64,000 bases of DNA from Neodontobutis hainanensis (Eukaryota; Chordata; Actinopteri; Gobiiformes; Odontobutidae): NCBI GenBank assembly GCA_024349245.1, contig JALDNG010000079.1, positions 1 through 64,000 of the forward strand, in the 5' to 3' direction. This document shows, one piece after another, positions 20,178 through 30,650 of the stretch. The translations under genes and the position numbers were made by a program. The notes below the pieces were generated by a model. The model was not told where the DNA came from and did not search any database. It was given only the letters and a program-made list of their open reading frames with translations. The stretch's first letter is position 1. The number at the start of each line of letters is the position of its first letter.

Positions 20178-23100
20178 GGAGGTTTCAGGCAAAAAAAGCA
20201 TGTACATGTAAGGGAAAGTGGGACTGCATTTTTCTGTTTTGGCTGTGTGTGCACTTGCCTTTCTAATGTGGATTTTGAACCCTGGAGTATTTATTCTCTC
20301 AACCAGTTCCAGACCTTTAGATATTTGTTGTGTAATGCTGGGATACCAATAAGTAAATGTTACAGAGCTGTTGTCTTACTGGAAATGCAGCTCTGTTTTA
20401 TTAGCATCTCGAGCCAAAAAGGCATCTCTCCAATAGAGGACTAGAGATCGAAAGCAACACAACACCCCCTTGTTTTATGTTTCACTGCAGCCTCCTTATT
20501 TTATGTGCAGACCTTTTTTCAAACCACAGTAAACTGGTGGTTAATCATTATTACAATGTAGGCCCATTCATTTTACCACAGCTTTACTCTATAGCCTACA
20601 ATACCATATAATACTACTGTGTGTTTGTCTATATACCTATTATTTTTATGGCAGGCTCCTATATTTTAGTATACACTTATTTAAACACTACACTTAACAT
20701 AGCATTGACCTTTATAAGTCACTGCCATAAAGGTGCTCGTTAAGGACAAAATAAATATTTAAGTCGTGAAGTTTAAAAACCATTGCTTTACTTTATACTA
20801 TTCTTAAGTTTTACATTTTATCCAAATTTCATGCTACAAAATTTTAATGCAAGATACTAAAATGTGAAATGAGTACCACAAGTGAATACACTTTTGCAAT
20901 TCCATCAGGATAAAAGAAAAATACTGCCTAAAACCTAAATGAAGGCTATGGGTAAAAAATAATGCTTTTTTAGTACAATGTAATCCTTTTTGAATTTGCT
21001 GTATGACATACATATTTAAGTGTGCTTGTTTGGCAGATTATAAAAAGTACCCTACATTCTTAAAAAGGGGCACATTTAAACTGTAATTTTGTTCAGCAAA
21101 CACAAGAGGGCAATAGATATGTGAAAATAATTTAGAGTCAAAAGTGTGGATGTGACAGAAGTTGGCTAAATTGTAAATTAAGCTTTTACGGTGAGGCTCG
21201 GTGAGAAAACGTACGAAATAAACATATTTGCTATAATTTGGGGATGTTGTCACAAATAAAGTAGTTAGGCTAACGCACATTGAGCTAAAGTTACAGCTTA
21301 CAGCTAACATAATCAATTAACGTGTAATATCTTTACCAAAGTTTATCTGTAAACAATACAAACAGATCTTTCCATTTACAGCAGAATGTCCTGACAGCTG
21401 TGTTTAAAATAAACTAGTTTAGTTTTCCTGCATTTTTCTACCGTGAGTTTATCAGACTTTGGGCTAGCGCTAGAATCCTTCGGTTGCTAGGTCCAAGGGG
21501 CGTTCTGTAACTACACGACGAGATTTGATTGGCTGATGGGTCTGTCACTCAAAGTTGATCGGACGTCATGTGGGTCTATTTGGTTAGGCGAGAAACAAAC
21601 AACTGAATAATGTACTTGCACCATACATTTTCAATTTGCCAGCCCCGCACTGCAAAATGGAAACGTTGAATGTTATGTATGTGAAAAATAGGCCTACATC
21701 TCAGAATAATTACAGCCATACATCACATGTCATGTCATCCTGCTGTGCCTCTCAGTCACCTGCTGGCAAGAGATAAGATTGGAAAAGGGCCCATAGATAT
21801 TTTAGAATAGCCTAGGTGGAATCTTGAAATAGTGACTCAAAATAGTGGCATTTGTTTTGACTGTATTACATTTAATTGTGAGATAAGTATCTAGGAAAAT
21901 GATCAATAGAGAAAACAAGCCTATATATTGCTGTATCAAGATTGTTGTCTCCTCCCCTAATTGGTCTTGGTAAGTGTTGAGCTTTGATTTCAGTTTTTCA
22001 ATTATGGAAATCAGCAAGAGGTTGTTTTGGTGTACGATATCATCATGTCTACAAGATGTGACTGCAAAGTGTTAAGCTTAGCATTTATTCATTTATTATG
22101 CAAAAACAGGAAAGGCAGGAACGTTCTAGAAATGCATTTTCTGCTTTTTGTTGCAGCAAACACAAGCCCACAATCCAGCCATTCACTGACTAAAAAATAA
22201 AGCTCCCTCAGGGCAGGTATTATATTCAGGATCTATTTTCCAGAAACAGCTATTTTGAAAAGTGTGTGTTATTTGCGACATGATTTGTTATTAAGGACAC
22301 GGAGACTTCCAACTGCATTGTGAATTTGATTTAAAGGTACAAAGATGTAGTGTAGAAATGCTCTCACAAAACCTCAGGCTCACACTAGAAGCTAACTCAG
22401 GCGTGTCTTTGTGGATAATTATTTCTAAAATGGACAGCCAAAGTTTAACGACTGAGCCACTGTACAGCACTGAGCCAACTCCCCGAACCTGAGGCTGTAA
22501 AGGAACAGTTGGATCTGACAACAGGCCACCAGACCGTGGCCACCATTAGTGCCGCTCCTGTGGCTCTCATGATGTTCAGGGGCCATCTTTGACCGCCATC
22601 TGCCCTGGAAGTTTGTTGTGCCAGGAAACGAATCGGGCAGATTAGAGTGATGACTGTGCAGATTGTGTGTTTCTCGGTATTGATCTAACACACACAAAAA
22701 AAGACGATTTCAGAACAAAATCAAAAGAAAAAAAGGAACATTTTCTATTGATGTTATATAAAGTTAAAATGAAGCTTTTTCAGCTGATTTGGCTCATGAA
22801 GTAAAAAATACACAATAGGTCAATATAATGAATAGTTTATTCCAATGGTATTCTTTGACTGTTTTATACTGTTCAGCGTTCACATCTATTCAACATGACT
22901 TATAAACTCTTCTAAATCTCAAAAGAAATATCATTTTCCTTATGTAATCGTTCTCCAGCACAAAACCTTGTAATAACAAAAGACCTGCAGTCTGGGAGAG
23001 GAAAGGCTACAAAGCAAAAAAAAATTGGTCCAAACAGTTAGGCCAAACACATTTCAAACACATTTATTTAAAAAAAGATTTTTTAATGTTTTTTTGTCCA

Positions 23101-23628
23101 TCAACCGTGTGTTCTCTGGGCTCTTTGGTTGCCTCCAATTGTGCAAAGACATGGGCCTCGACCCTGCTTCCCTGTGGTCATGTTTGTTTAATTTAATCGT
23201 ACTGTATGTCCTATGTTTGTCTTAGAAAAAGCTGAGGGCGGATCCGGTTGTGTCTGGAGCGACAGGACCTATTTAAATCCTCGCCTCTGGTTGGTTCACC
23301 CCTGTGCCCGTGCTTTGTCTTTTATTTGTTCTATAGTTTAGTTTTGCAGTAAACAACCGGCTACACCGTAAATCCTCATCCACACACGCTTGTCCAACTA
23401 ACAAACACTTTAACTTCTCTTTGAAATTAATAATTTCCTCCACCTAATGAGTTGGCTTGTGCAGCAGCTGTGTTCTCGTGAGATATTTGAGTCCACAAAC
23501 ACTCAAATCCATCTTGTCTTGATCAAGGCAATTAGATTTCTTAGACATGTTGCCCAATCTAGCAGTTGTTTGACAATGAGATGGCATGACCGTATTAAAT
23601 AACCTCATCATAGACGGTTAGTTTCAGG

Positions 23629-24251
23629 CAGAGGTGGGTAGAGTGGCCTAAAATTCTACTCAAGGAAGAGTAGCTTTGCTTCAAAATAATTTAAATGAAG
23701 TTAAAAAGAAAAATGAGTAAAACTAAATAAAATCATTACAAAATAACAAATTATTGAACAAGAAACACACTTTTCTAAATCTCACTTTTTCACAACATAA
23801 AGCTTTTGAAACCAATCCCTGTGTTTGAACAGTACAGCTGTTGTTTGCTCTGTGTGTGAACCAAACATGCTTTGTTGTTGAGGCCAGGGCTGTTCATCCT
23901 CTTCACTTTCAACACTGGAGACAGTAGCCTCCGGCATTTATCATACTTTTATTCCTGCTGCATGTGAAGAGTTTGTGCCGCTATGCCTCCACAGTTTGTG
24001 TTGGTCATGTGACTGCAGGGCTAAGTCTGATTGGTGAAACACAGTCATGTGGTAAATCCTCTGGCGAAATCTCTTTAGTAAAAATAAAGCATAGAATGTG
24101 TAGAATAAACGGTAAATTAAAAAAAGTAACGGGTTGAGTGTATCCAAATGTAACTGAGTAGCGTTTTTCACAAATCTACTCAATAAAGAGTAAAAAGTAT
24201 AGTGCAGTAAAACTACTCAAAGTAATTGTAACTGAGTAAATGTAACTTGAG
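23629..24251. mobile_element. hAT-like MITE, 'CAGAGGTGGGTAG' type
   Basis: It starts CAGAGGTGGGTAGAGTGGCC and then CTACTCAAGGAAGAGTAGC, and its right part contains AACTGAGTAGCG, ACTACTCAAAGTAATTG and AACTGAGTAAATGTAACTTG. These are hallmarks of a very common teleost non-autonomous hAT-type element. The right terminus is degraded, so no target duplication could be fixed. Confidence 0.6.
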
Positions 24252-25074
24252 GCGGGTGGTTCAGCCAATCTCCTCCAGGTATTCATGTTCCTACCTTCCA
24301 GATGGTTCTTCAGTGCTTTTTTAAGGTGGTATGCATTTATTTGATCAAATACATGCAGGAATGAATGCCTTGGAAACTAGCACTTCAGGAAGAAAGGTGA
24401 AACACACATAAATACGTTCACACAATTATTAACAAGACAGATCTGTCAGAGATAGAAGTTTAGCTCTGACTTTGGTTTGGTGTAATGTATTGGTAATTAG
24501 AAACAATTTAGTTAGAACCAACACCAACCAACTCAACTGTGTGCCTCTCTGCAGCTACCCACAGCCCAAAACCTGACATTGGACTTGTGGTAAATGTCTG
24601 ACTTGCTTTTAAAGGCGATCTGCCATTTATGCCCTCCTGGCAGATCCGCGGCTGTAGCTGATATCCCTGTGTTATTATTGTCGCCCTCCAGTGATGTTGA
24701 CCTATGATAAAGAAGGTCACAAAGCAGCAGACGGAGAGACACACTTCTGTTTGTGTGCGTACATCCTCTGTGTGTTCATCAGCCCCTCCCTTTGGCCATT
24801 TGCCGTCTTCGTGTCTGACTGACTAACAGAACCATTACAATTCCCACAGCTTCTCCTTGTCGCCTGTAATGAATCCATCTCGCTTGACTTCATAATAAAT
24901 TTGCATTCAGGCCTCATTTGAATCTCTTATGAACAATCACTTTTCTTCATTTTGTTTTTATGGCTCTTTTATGTCGCTGTATAATTTTTCCTGGCTGTAC
25001 AGTAACTTTGGCTGTTTCATAGGCGCACAAAAGTTCAAACACGTCTTTCTCCTCCACCTCCTCTCCATCCAAAC

Positions 25075-25100
25075 TTTTTTTTTTTTTTTTTTTTTTTTTT
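25075..25100. repeat. Poly-T run
   Basis: An uninterrupted T run of 26 bases. It could be the poly(A) tail of an unrecognised - strand retroposon, but no element body was identified on its right side. Confidence 0.85.
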
Positions 25101-25289
25101 ACAGCTGTATGTCTCGCTGCTGGCCCTATTTAAACTGTCTGAATGCCATCATCCATCTCTGCCTCCTACACACCTCCCTCCTCCTCCTCAGCTGTTTGCT
25201 TGTGTTCGCGTGTTGCCGGAATAGACAGCCACAAACGCATGTCTAAGCACACTATGACAGCGCATTTGCATTTTATTGCTTTCGCTGAA

Positions 25290-25333
25290 AATGACTTTTT
25301 CAAAAGCTTTGAATGACTTTTTCAAAAGCTTTG
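25290..25333. repeat. 22-bp perfect tandem duplication
   Basis: The unit AATGACTTTTTCAAAAGCTT plus TG occurs twice head to tail without mismatch and continues into a partial third (AATG). Confidence 0.95.
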
Positions 25334-26770
25334 AATGGTGTCTGTGAATGTATTATTCCACACAAGACCTGCAGACTAACAACACAATAAGAAACTTGAC
25401 AATACTGTGTATGCAAGTTGCATTGCATTAGTGTATTCAGTACAATGCCTTGCCAAATAGTGAACAGACATATTATATACAATATGGACTTAAGCCACAC
25501 GATGTTCACTCCACCGTAGAACACTTTGTCTCGAGGTCATTTTAATGTTTCTCTTGTACAAGACCGGCAGAATAAGCACACCTTCATAGACACAACATTC
25601 CCACTGCACCAGATACAGCACTGTGTATCTTTGTGTTGCTAGGCAGAACACATATCTTTTGAGAACTTGCTAAATCAACCACTTTCCCTGCTCATACACC
25701 AACAACAATGTCCAGGATAGAATCTGTACAGAAGCAGCCACAGCTCATGGCAGATGGCAAATACTACATAAAACACACATGGCAATTCTACAAACAGAGA
25801 CAGATTTGCTCAAAATGTGGTTATAGTATTTATTTATACGTTAGCACGGGTCATGCATCATTGCTTGTGGACATTTATTACATGGTAAGAGCAGCTAAGA
25901 GTCGGGTTTAATCTTATAACGCTAACATGAAGAGAAGAAAGACAAAGGTAGTTGTCTTAGTATATTATTTACATAGTGCAGTTTCTCAGCGTCCAACCTG
26001 GCACTGACTCTGAACGGCTGTTTCATGTCCAGGGACCATCAACATGACTGTGAGGCTGTAGATTTTAAATAAATAGTTATGTAGACTGTTATAAAACTCA
26101 GGCGTATTTGGTAAAGTGGTACATATTGAGCAGGAATATTTTGTAAATGTGATGATGTTTATGGATGCTTTGCAGCTTCATGAACACAACATTATAAACT
26201 GCTCATAAAATACCTTGTTGTTATGTTGTACTGTTGGGATTAAAGCTGTGTTTAATGTTGTAATACACTTGTTATTATGTATTAACTAAACTGACAATTC
26301 TTTCCCTCTGAGTAACATACCCTTTCAAACTCAGACGCCACAGCTTCCTCATTTCCTCTCGCTGAGCAGCACCTGGCTACAGAATGGCACATTACAAAAC
26401 ACAACATCGGTAAGGTCACCTCCGGTGCCGCTGCCCACCCACCGGCTTCGTCCTCATTGCCGTGGTAACCGCATGAATTTTAGGAAGCTGCTCTTAAAAG
26501 CTGAAGCAGGTATTTGAGAATCGAAGTGCTTTTGTGTTGGACCGACTGAGAGGCTCACCGGGGCCTCTTCAGTTCAGTCAGTGGGTGTCTGTGTGGTCTG
26601 TCGCAGTTTAAAAGTTAAAGGAGAGTTGTTTGGGAAGCTCTGAATAGGAAATAGAAATGTTTTATTCACGCATTAAGATTAGCATAAGTTTATTAATGTT
26701 TATATTACTGTCACTGGTGTGTCCAAATGAAAAAGTTCTCATTTAGACCTGGTTCATTTTTACACTCAGC

Positions 26771-26990
26771 TCTCCCCACTGTTCATACTGTTGTTGTGTC
26801 CTTGGGCAAGACACTTGCCTCCAGTGGTGTTCCAGCTGTAACATTGGTAAATAGAAGCTTAATGAAAGTTGCTTTGAATAAAAAAGCATCAGCTAAAAAA
26901 TGACTAAAGTGTAAAATCTAACACTGGTGAATGGATGCGTCATGTAAGTCGCTTTGGATAAAAGCGTATGCTAAATGAGTAAATGTGTCA
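26771..26990 (+). mobile_element. SINE-like fragments with duplicated L2-type tail
   Basis: TGTGTCCTTGGGCAAGACAC is a common fish repeat motif. It is followed by two tails in a row: a diverged one (GTTGCTTTGAATAAAAAAGC, 26868-26888) and a good one (GTAAGTCGCTTTGGATAAAA, 26944-26964). This suggests nested or tandem insertion of related elements. Confidence 0.55.
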
Positions 26991-28291
26991 TGAATATATA
27001 TTTTTTTGAAAATCAGTGAACTGAGGCTTGTAATTTATTCTCTGCATAGTGCAGTTTTAAAAGCCCAATTCAATTTTAGTGGTCCAAATTAGTCACAGCC
27101 CCTCAAGTTTGGTTTGACTAATATCACCTTTCACAAATAATAAAATGTTTGTGACAATTTAAAAAAAGAGTTATCTTTTGCATATAAACTAAATAAATTC
27201 ATTTCTGGAGGCCCTCCCAGATGGTACTGTGGAACAGACACGTACTATCTGGCAGATAGTCCTTACCCACTGTTACTGAACCACTGATTTATATCTTCAT
27301 ACATTACATCTTTATAACTGCTTTATAAGGTAGTATTAGTAGATTATTGATTCACATGAATATTTGATAGCAGCTTGTTGGATATGTAGAGGTAAGGTTC
27401 ATACTCTAGCCACAACATTAATAATGCACATACACAGTACAGTAGAAGCTTTATTTTATCTGCCATTTTCCACTTAAAACAGAGTCACTTGGATTTGAAC
27501 AAAGGTTTTTACAGCAGACGACTCTTTGCACACCAGGAACAGAGAAAAATGACAACAGTTCGAATCAGGGTAGACACAAATATTCAAACAACACAAGTTG
27601 CAAGCAATTTATCTGTGTGGACTGGTTCTAAATGTGCTGTACTGTTTTAAAGGGTTAAGAATATTTGCGCTGATTTAGAATTATAAAAATAAAAGTAGAG
27701 ATATCCAGAGCTTTGTGGGACATAAGAAGCTGTTGGGTTGTGCACAAAAACAAAAAAAAAAGAAAAAAAATCATTATAATTGTATAATATAATTGGAACC
27801 ATTTTTACAATTTAGCGGTAATACAGTTTTTGCAATTACAGTATGTACAAAGTTTTCACAATAAAAAACATTGGACCAGGGAAATAACATTAAAGTATGT
27901 CCATCTGAGACACGTTTTCCACGCAGCAGCAAACGACACAAACCATCCGGCGGACACTTGAGTCGCCCAGTCACACGGCAGAGAGCACTACTCACAACGA
28001 GACGGATACATTCACAGAACCACAGAGCTGAGTTTTGCGTTTTGCAGTTAACACGACCAAACTAGACAACAGTGTCCTTACAGAATACATTCTCAGCAGA
28101 AAATGCAGCCACACTGTGTGTATTAAATATGAGTACGCAGTTTTAGTGTCATGCATTATGTGCTAACCCTCATCCTAACACTTCCATTGAACTTCAGTGC
28201 AAACAAGGACAGATTTTAGACATAAAATACATGTAGACAGCAAAAAAAAGTTTTTTTTTCTTTTTGGCACATGCTCTAGGACATTTTAATA

Positions 28292-28773
28292 TACACTGCC
28301 TGTCCCACAAAAGTCCCCACCTGGATTTAACTTAGCAGGTAGGTAAGAGCCCCCTGTTGGAGAATTACTGCATGGATTAATGGAAGTTATTTAACCCTAA
28401 CTGATCCAGTGTGAATCTGTTTCAGAAAGGTCAAATTATTAGCATCAAGCAAAGAAAACATCTAAGATTGCTGAAACTACTAAAATTGGGTTAAGAACTG
28501 TCAAACGCATTATTAAAAACTGGAAGTATAGTGGGGAACCATCATCTTCAAGGAAGAAATGTAGTTGGAAAAAGAGAACGAAAACATTTCCACAAACTCA
28601 GAAGTAAGAAGAGAGGCGGATGAAGTGATACTCCCATCATGCCTAGTGCCTACCCTACAAGCCTGTGGGAGCAGTGCTATGATCAGGGGCTGCTGAATAT
28701 ACTGACTGACCAGGTTATTCCATCAATGGATTTTAGAGTGTTTTTTTTTTTTTTTGAGGGGGTAGGCAGTGTA
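28292..28773 (+). mobile_element. Internally deleted Tc1-like transposon with terminal inverted repeats
   Basis: The ends TACACTGCC and GGCAGTGTA are inverted repeats, each flanked by TA (28290-28291 and 28774-28775), the Tc1/mariner target. Inside, the left part gives a decayed transposase N terminus: the helix-turn-helix words KGQII, then a frame-shifted TVQRIIKNWK-like stretch near 28500-28540 and SGEPSSSRKK-like text. The right part reads as a C-terminal remnant (TDQVIPSMDFRVFF). At 482 bp against about 1.3-1.6 kb for intact relatives, the catalytic middle is missing. Confidence 0.75.
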
Positions 28774-29439
28774 TATCATTTTCTGTTTCATTTATTTGAA
28801 CAAAATAAAAAAAAAAAAACAAGTGAAGTCTTTTCACTAAATACTTAGTTGCGTAGTTTTTGTTAAACTTTTGAGTTCAAATTTTGTTGACCCGTTTCTG
28901 TTTTTAAAAAAGCAGAAAGCACTGCTGGATGACTCATGTACAGCACTACAGAGGTAAGTACACACAGGGGCAAGCTCTCAGCTCTGTCAACACAGACTGT
29001 GGAGAACTCTTGCACCAGATGTATTTTTATTCCTGCAAATCACGACTCGCCAACAGCAACTCCCGTCTCTATACATCTCTGGGTCCCACTGACAAACTTT
29101 ATTTATCACCAAAGCTTCAATTATGTCCCTTTTCAGAAAAAATCTTCAACTTGCAATTAAGAGCAGTAACTGTAGAAAGTGATAAAGTTTCTTTATTGCT
29201 CTCTTTATAAGTTACCTAAAATTCATGATCTGATTCCTCTGAAACGGGACATAACTATAGAACGTTGTCCTTTTCTACGTCAAAGGGCTACATGTGTTTT
29301 TCATCTTCATAAGTTTTATGGCAGCAATAGGCTGTATAGATTTTTATGAACATTAAGGACATTTATCTGATCTTTATGCACTTCATTGTATTATCCTGTG
29401 TTTTTTGTGTGTTTCTTAAAGCATCTTATGAGAACAATC

Positions 29440-29478
29440 TCCAATTTTGACAATAAAGACTTTCTATCTATCTTTATT
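29440..29478 (+). mobile_element. LINE 3' end remnant with ATCT tail
   Basis: GACAATAAAGACTTTCTATC followed by TATCTTT resembles the 3' terminus and (ATCT)n tail of teleost L2/CR1-type LINEs. The body upstream was not recognised. Confidence 0.4.
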
Positions 29479-30650
29479 CTTGTCTAGTACAGTCTATATA
29501 TTTGCTGCTTTTTGTCTCTTTAAAGTCCTTTGCTGTTGTGACTTTGGGCTTCAGAAATAAAATGAAATTGAACATTTGTTTCTGTTTCCTCTGATAATGC
29601 ACTTTGCCTTTGTAGAGCAGAACAGAGGACTCAAATAATGTAATTTTCATGTTCGAAATAGTAAGAGTAATATTTAGTGGAAAGACTAGCAAAAAAAAAA
29701 TCAAGTTATGTAAAATGTACCAGTTGCATATAAATCTTGCTCATGTTGACTGCACAAAGAGTATATTGTAAATGGTGGCCTTCATATGTGCCATAGTCTA
29801 ACTAGTAACTCCCTGACTCTGATGTGTTTTCTTTCAAAAAGGGCCTCATTGTCTTTTCATTCTCAGAGGAACACCTACATACAAACACATACATGCACAC
29901 ACAAAAACAGTAGGAAGTCAATTCTAAATAAGCCATTTGGGGGTGACAAGTCCACAAAAACGTAAGAAGACTTAAAACCATTCTTTTGAAGAAGCTTGTT
30001 GAATGAGAACCACTGAGCGAATGGTCCAATCTTTTTCTAACCGTCAGTAAAATAAAATAAAAAAACATTGTGCACAAGAAAACAAACTATTCCTGTCGTA
30101 GGAGATTACTGTCACTGTCATAATGTGGATTGTGATGCTCCGGCTTTAAAAAACTGTACTAATTGAACGATTGTACTGATAGAAAACCAATACAAACAAC
30201 CACATACAAACATTTACATTGAGGTGGTTCAAGTTACAAAAAAACAACCTTGGATAAAAAACAGTCACTGTCACAAGAATACCAAGCTGTACTGAGTTCA
30301 GTACAATAAGCACACAGCGGATCTGCTCGGAGGCATCGATGAAGTGTGATTGAATAGTCAAAAAAAGCAGTTTTAGTTTTTTTTTTTACAACACAGAAGG
30401 AAAACAAAACAGTAAGTCAACGCCCAAAAGAAAACCTAATTCTCATTCTCCACCAAACTCAGCACTATTTTATAATCATCCTCTTCTTAATGTCCCAACA
30501 CTGCGCACACTGCTCTCAATAGCCCTAAATAAAGTGAAAGGAGCCCTGTCAACTCCCCGTTCTGAAAGAAAAGAGATTCAAGCGAGAGCACAGCCGCTAG
30601 ACGCCATCGCTGCGGTAACGCCGGTGCTCCCCGCGGCCCGGTGGCGGATC

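Larger units (their letters stand above)
20183..27450. other. Intergenic DNA, C7 5' side
   Basis: I see no C6, MROH2B or other coding exon. The stretch holds a hAT-like MITE (23629-24251), a possible LTR-like segment (about 23090-23400), a poly-T run (25075-25100), a 22-bp tandem duplication (25290-25333) and SINE-tail copies (26771-26990). The remainder is unassigned AT-rich sequence. Confidence 0.55.
27451..30650 (-). other. Downstream region of PLCXD3, possible long 3' UTR
   Basis: No coding exon was seen in the 3.2 kb after the PLCXD3 stop codon. It includes the deleted Tc1-like element (28292-28773) and a LINE tail (29440-29478). Several - strand AATAAA hexamers occur (for example near 29473 and 27452), so the 3' end of the transcript cannot be fixed. 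Long 3' UTRs are usual for this gene family. Confidence 0.35.

Noticed and set aside
22291..22697. Two overlapping - strand frames (MSDPTVPLQ..., MCVLDQYRETH...)
   Set aside because: I compared them by eye with C6, MROH2B and transposase motifs and saw no match; treated as chance in intergenic DNA.
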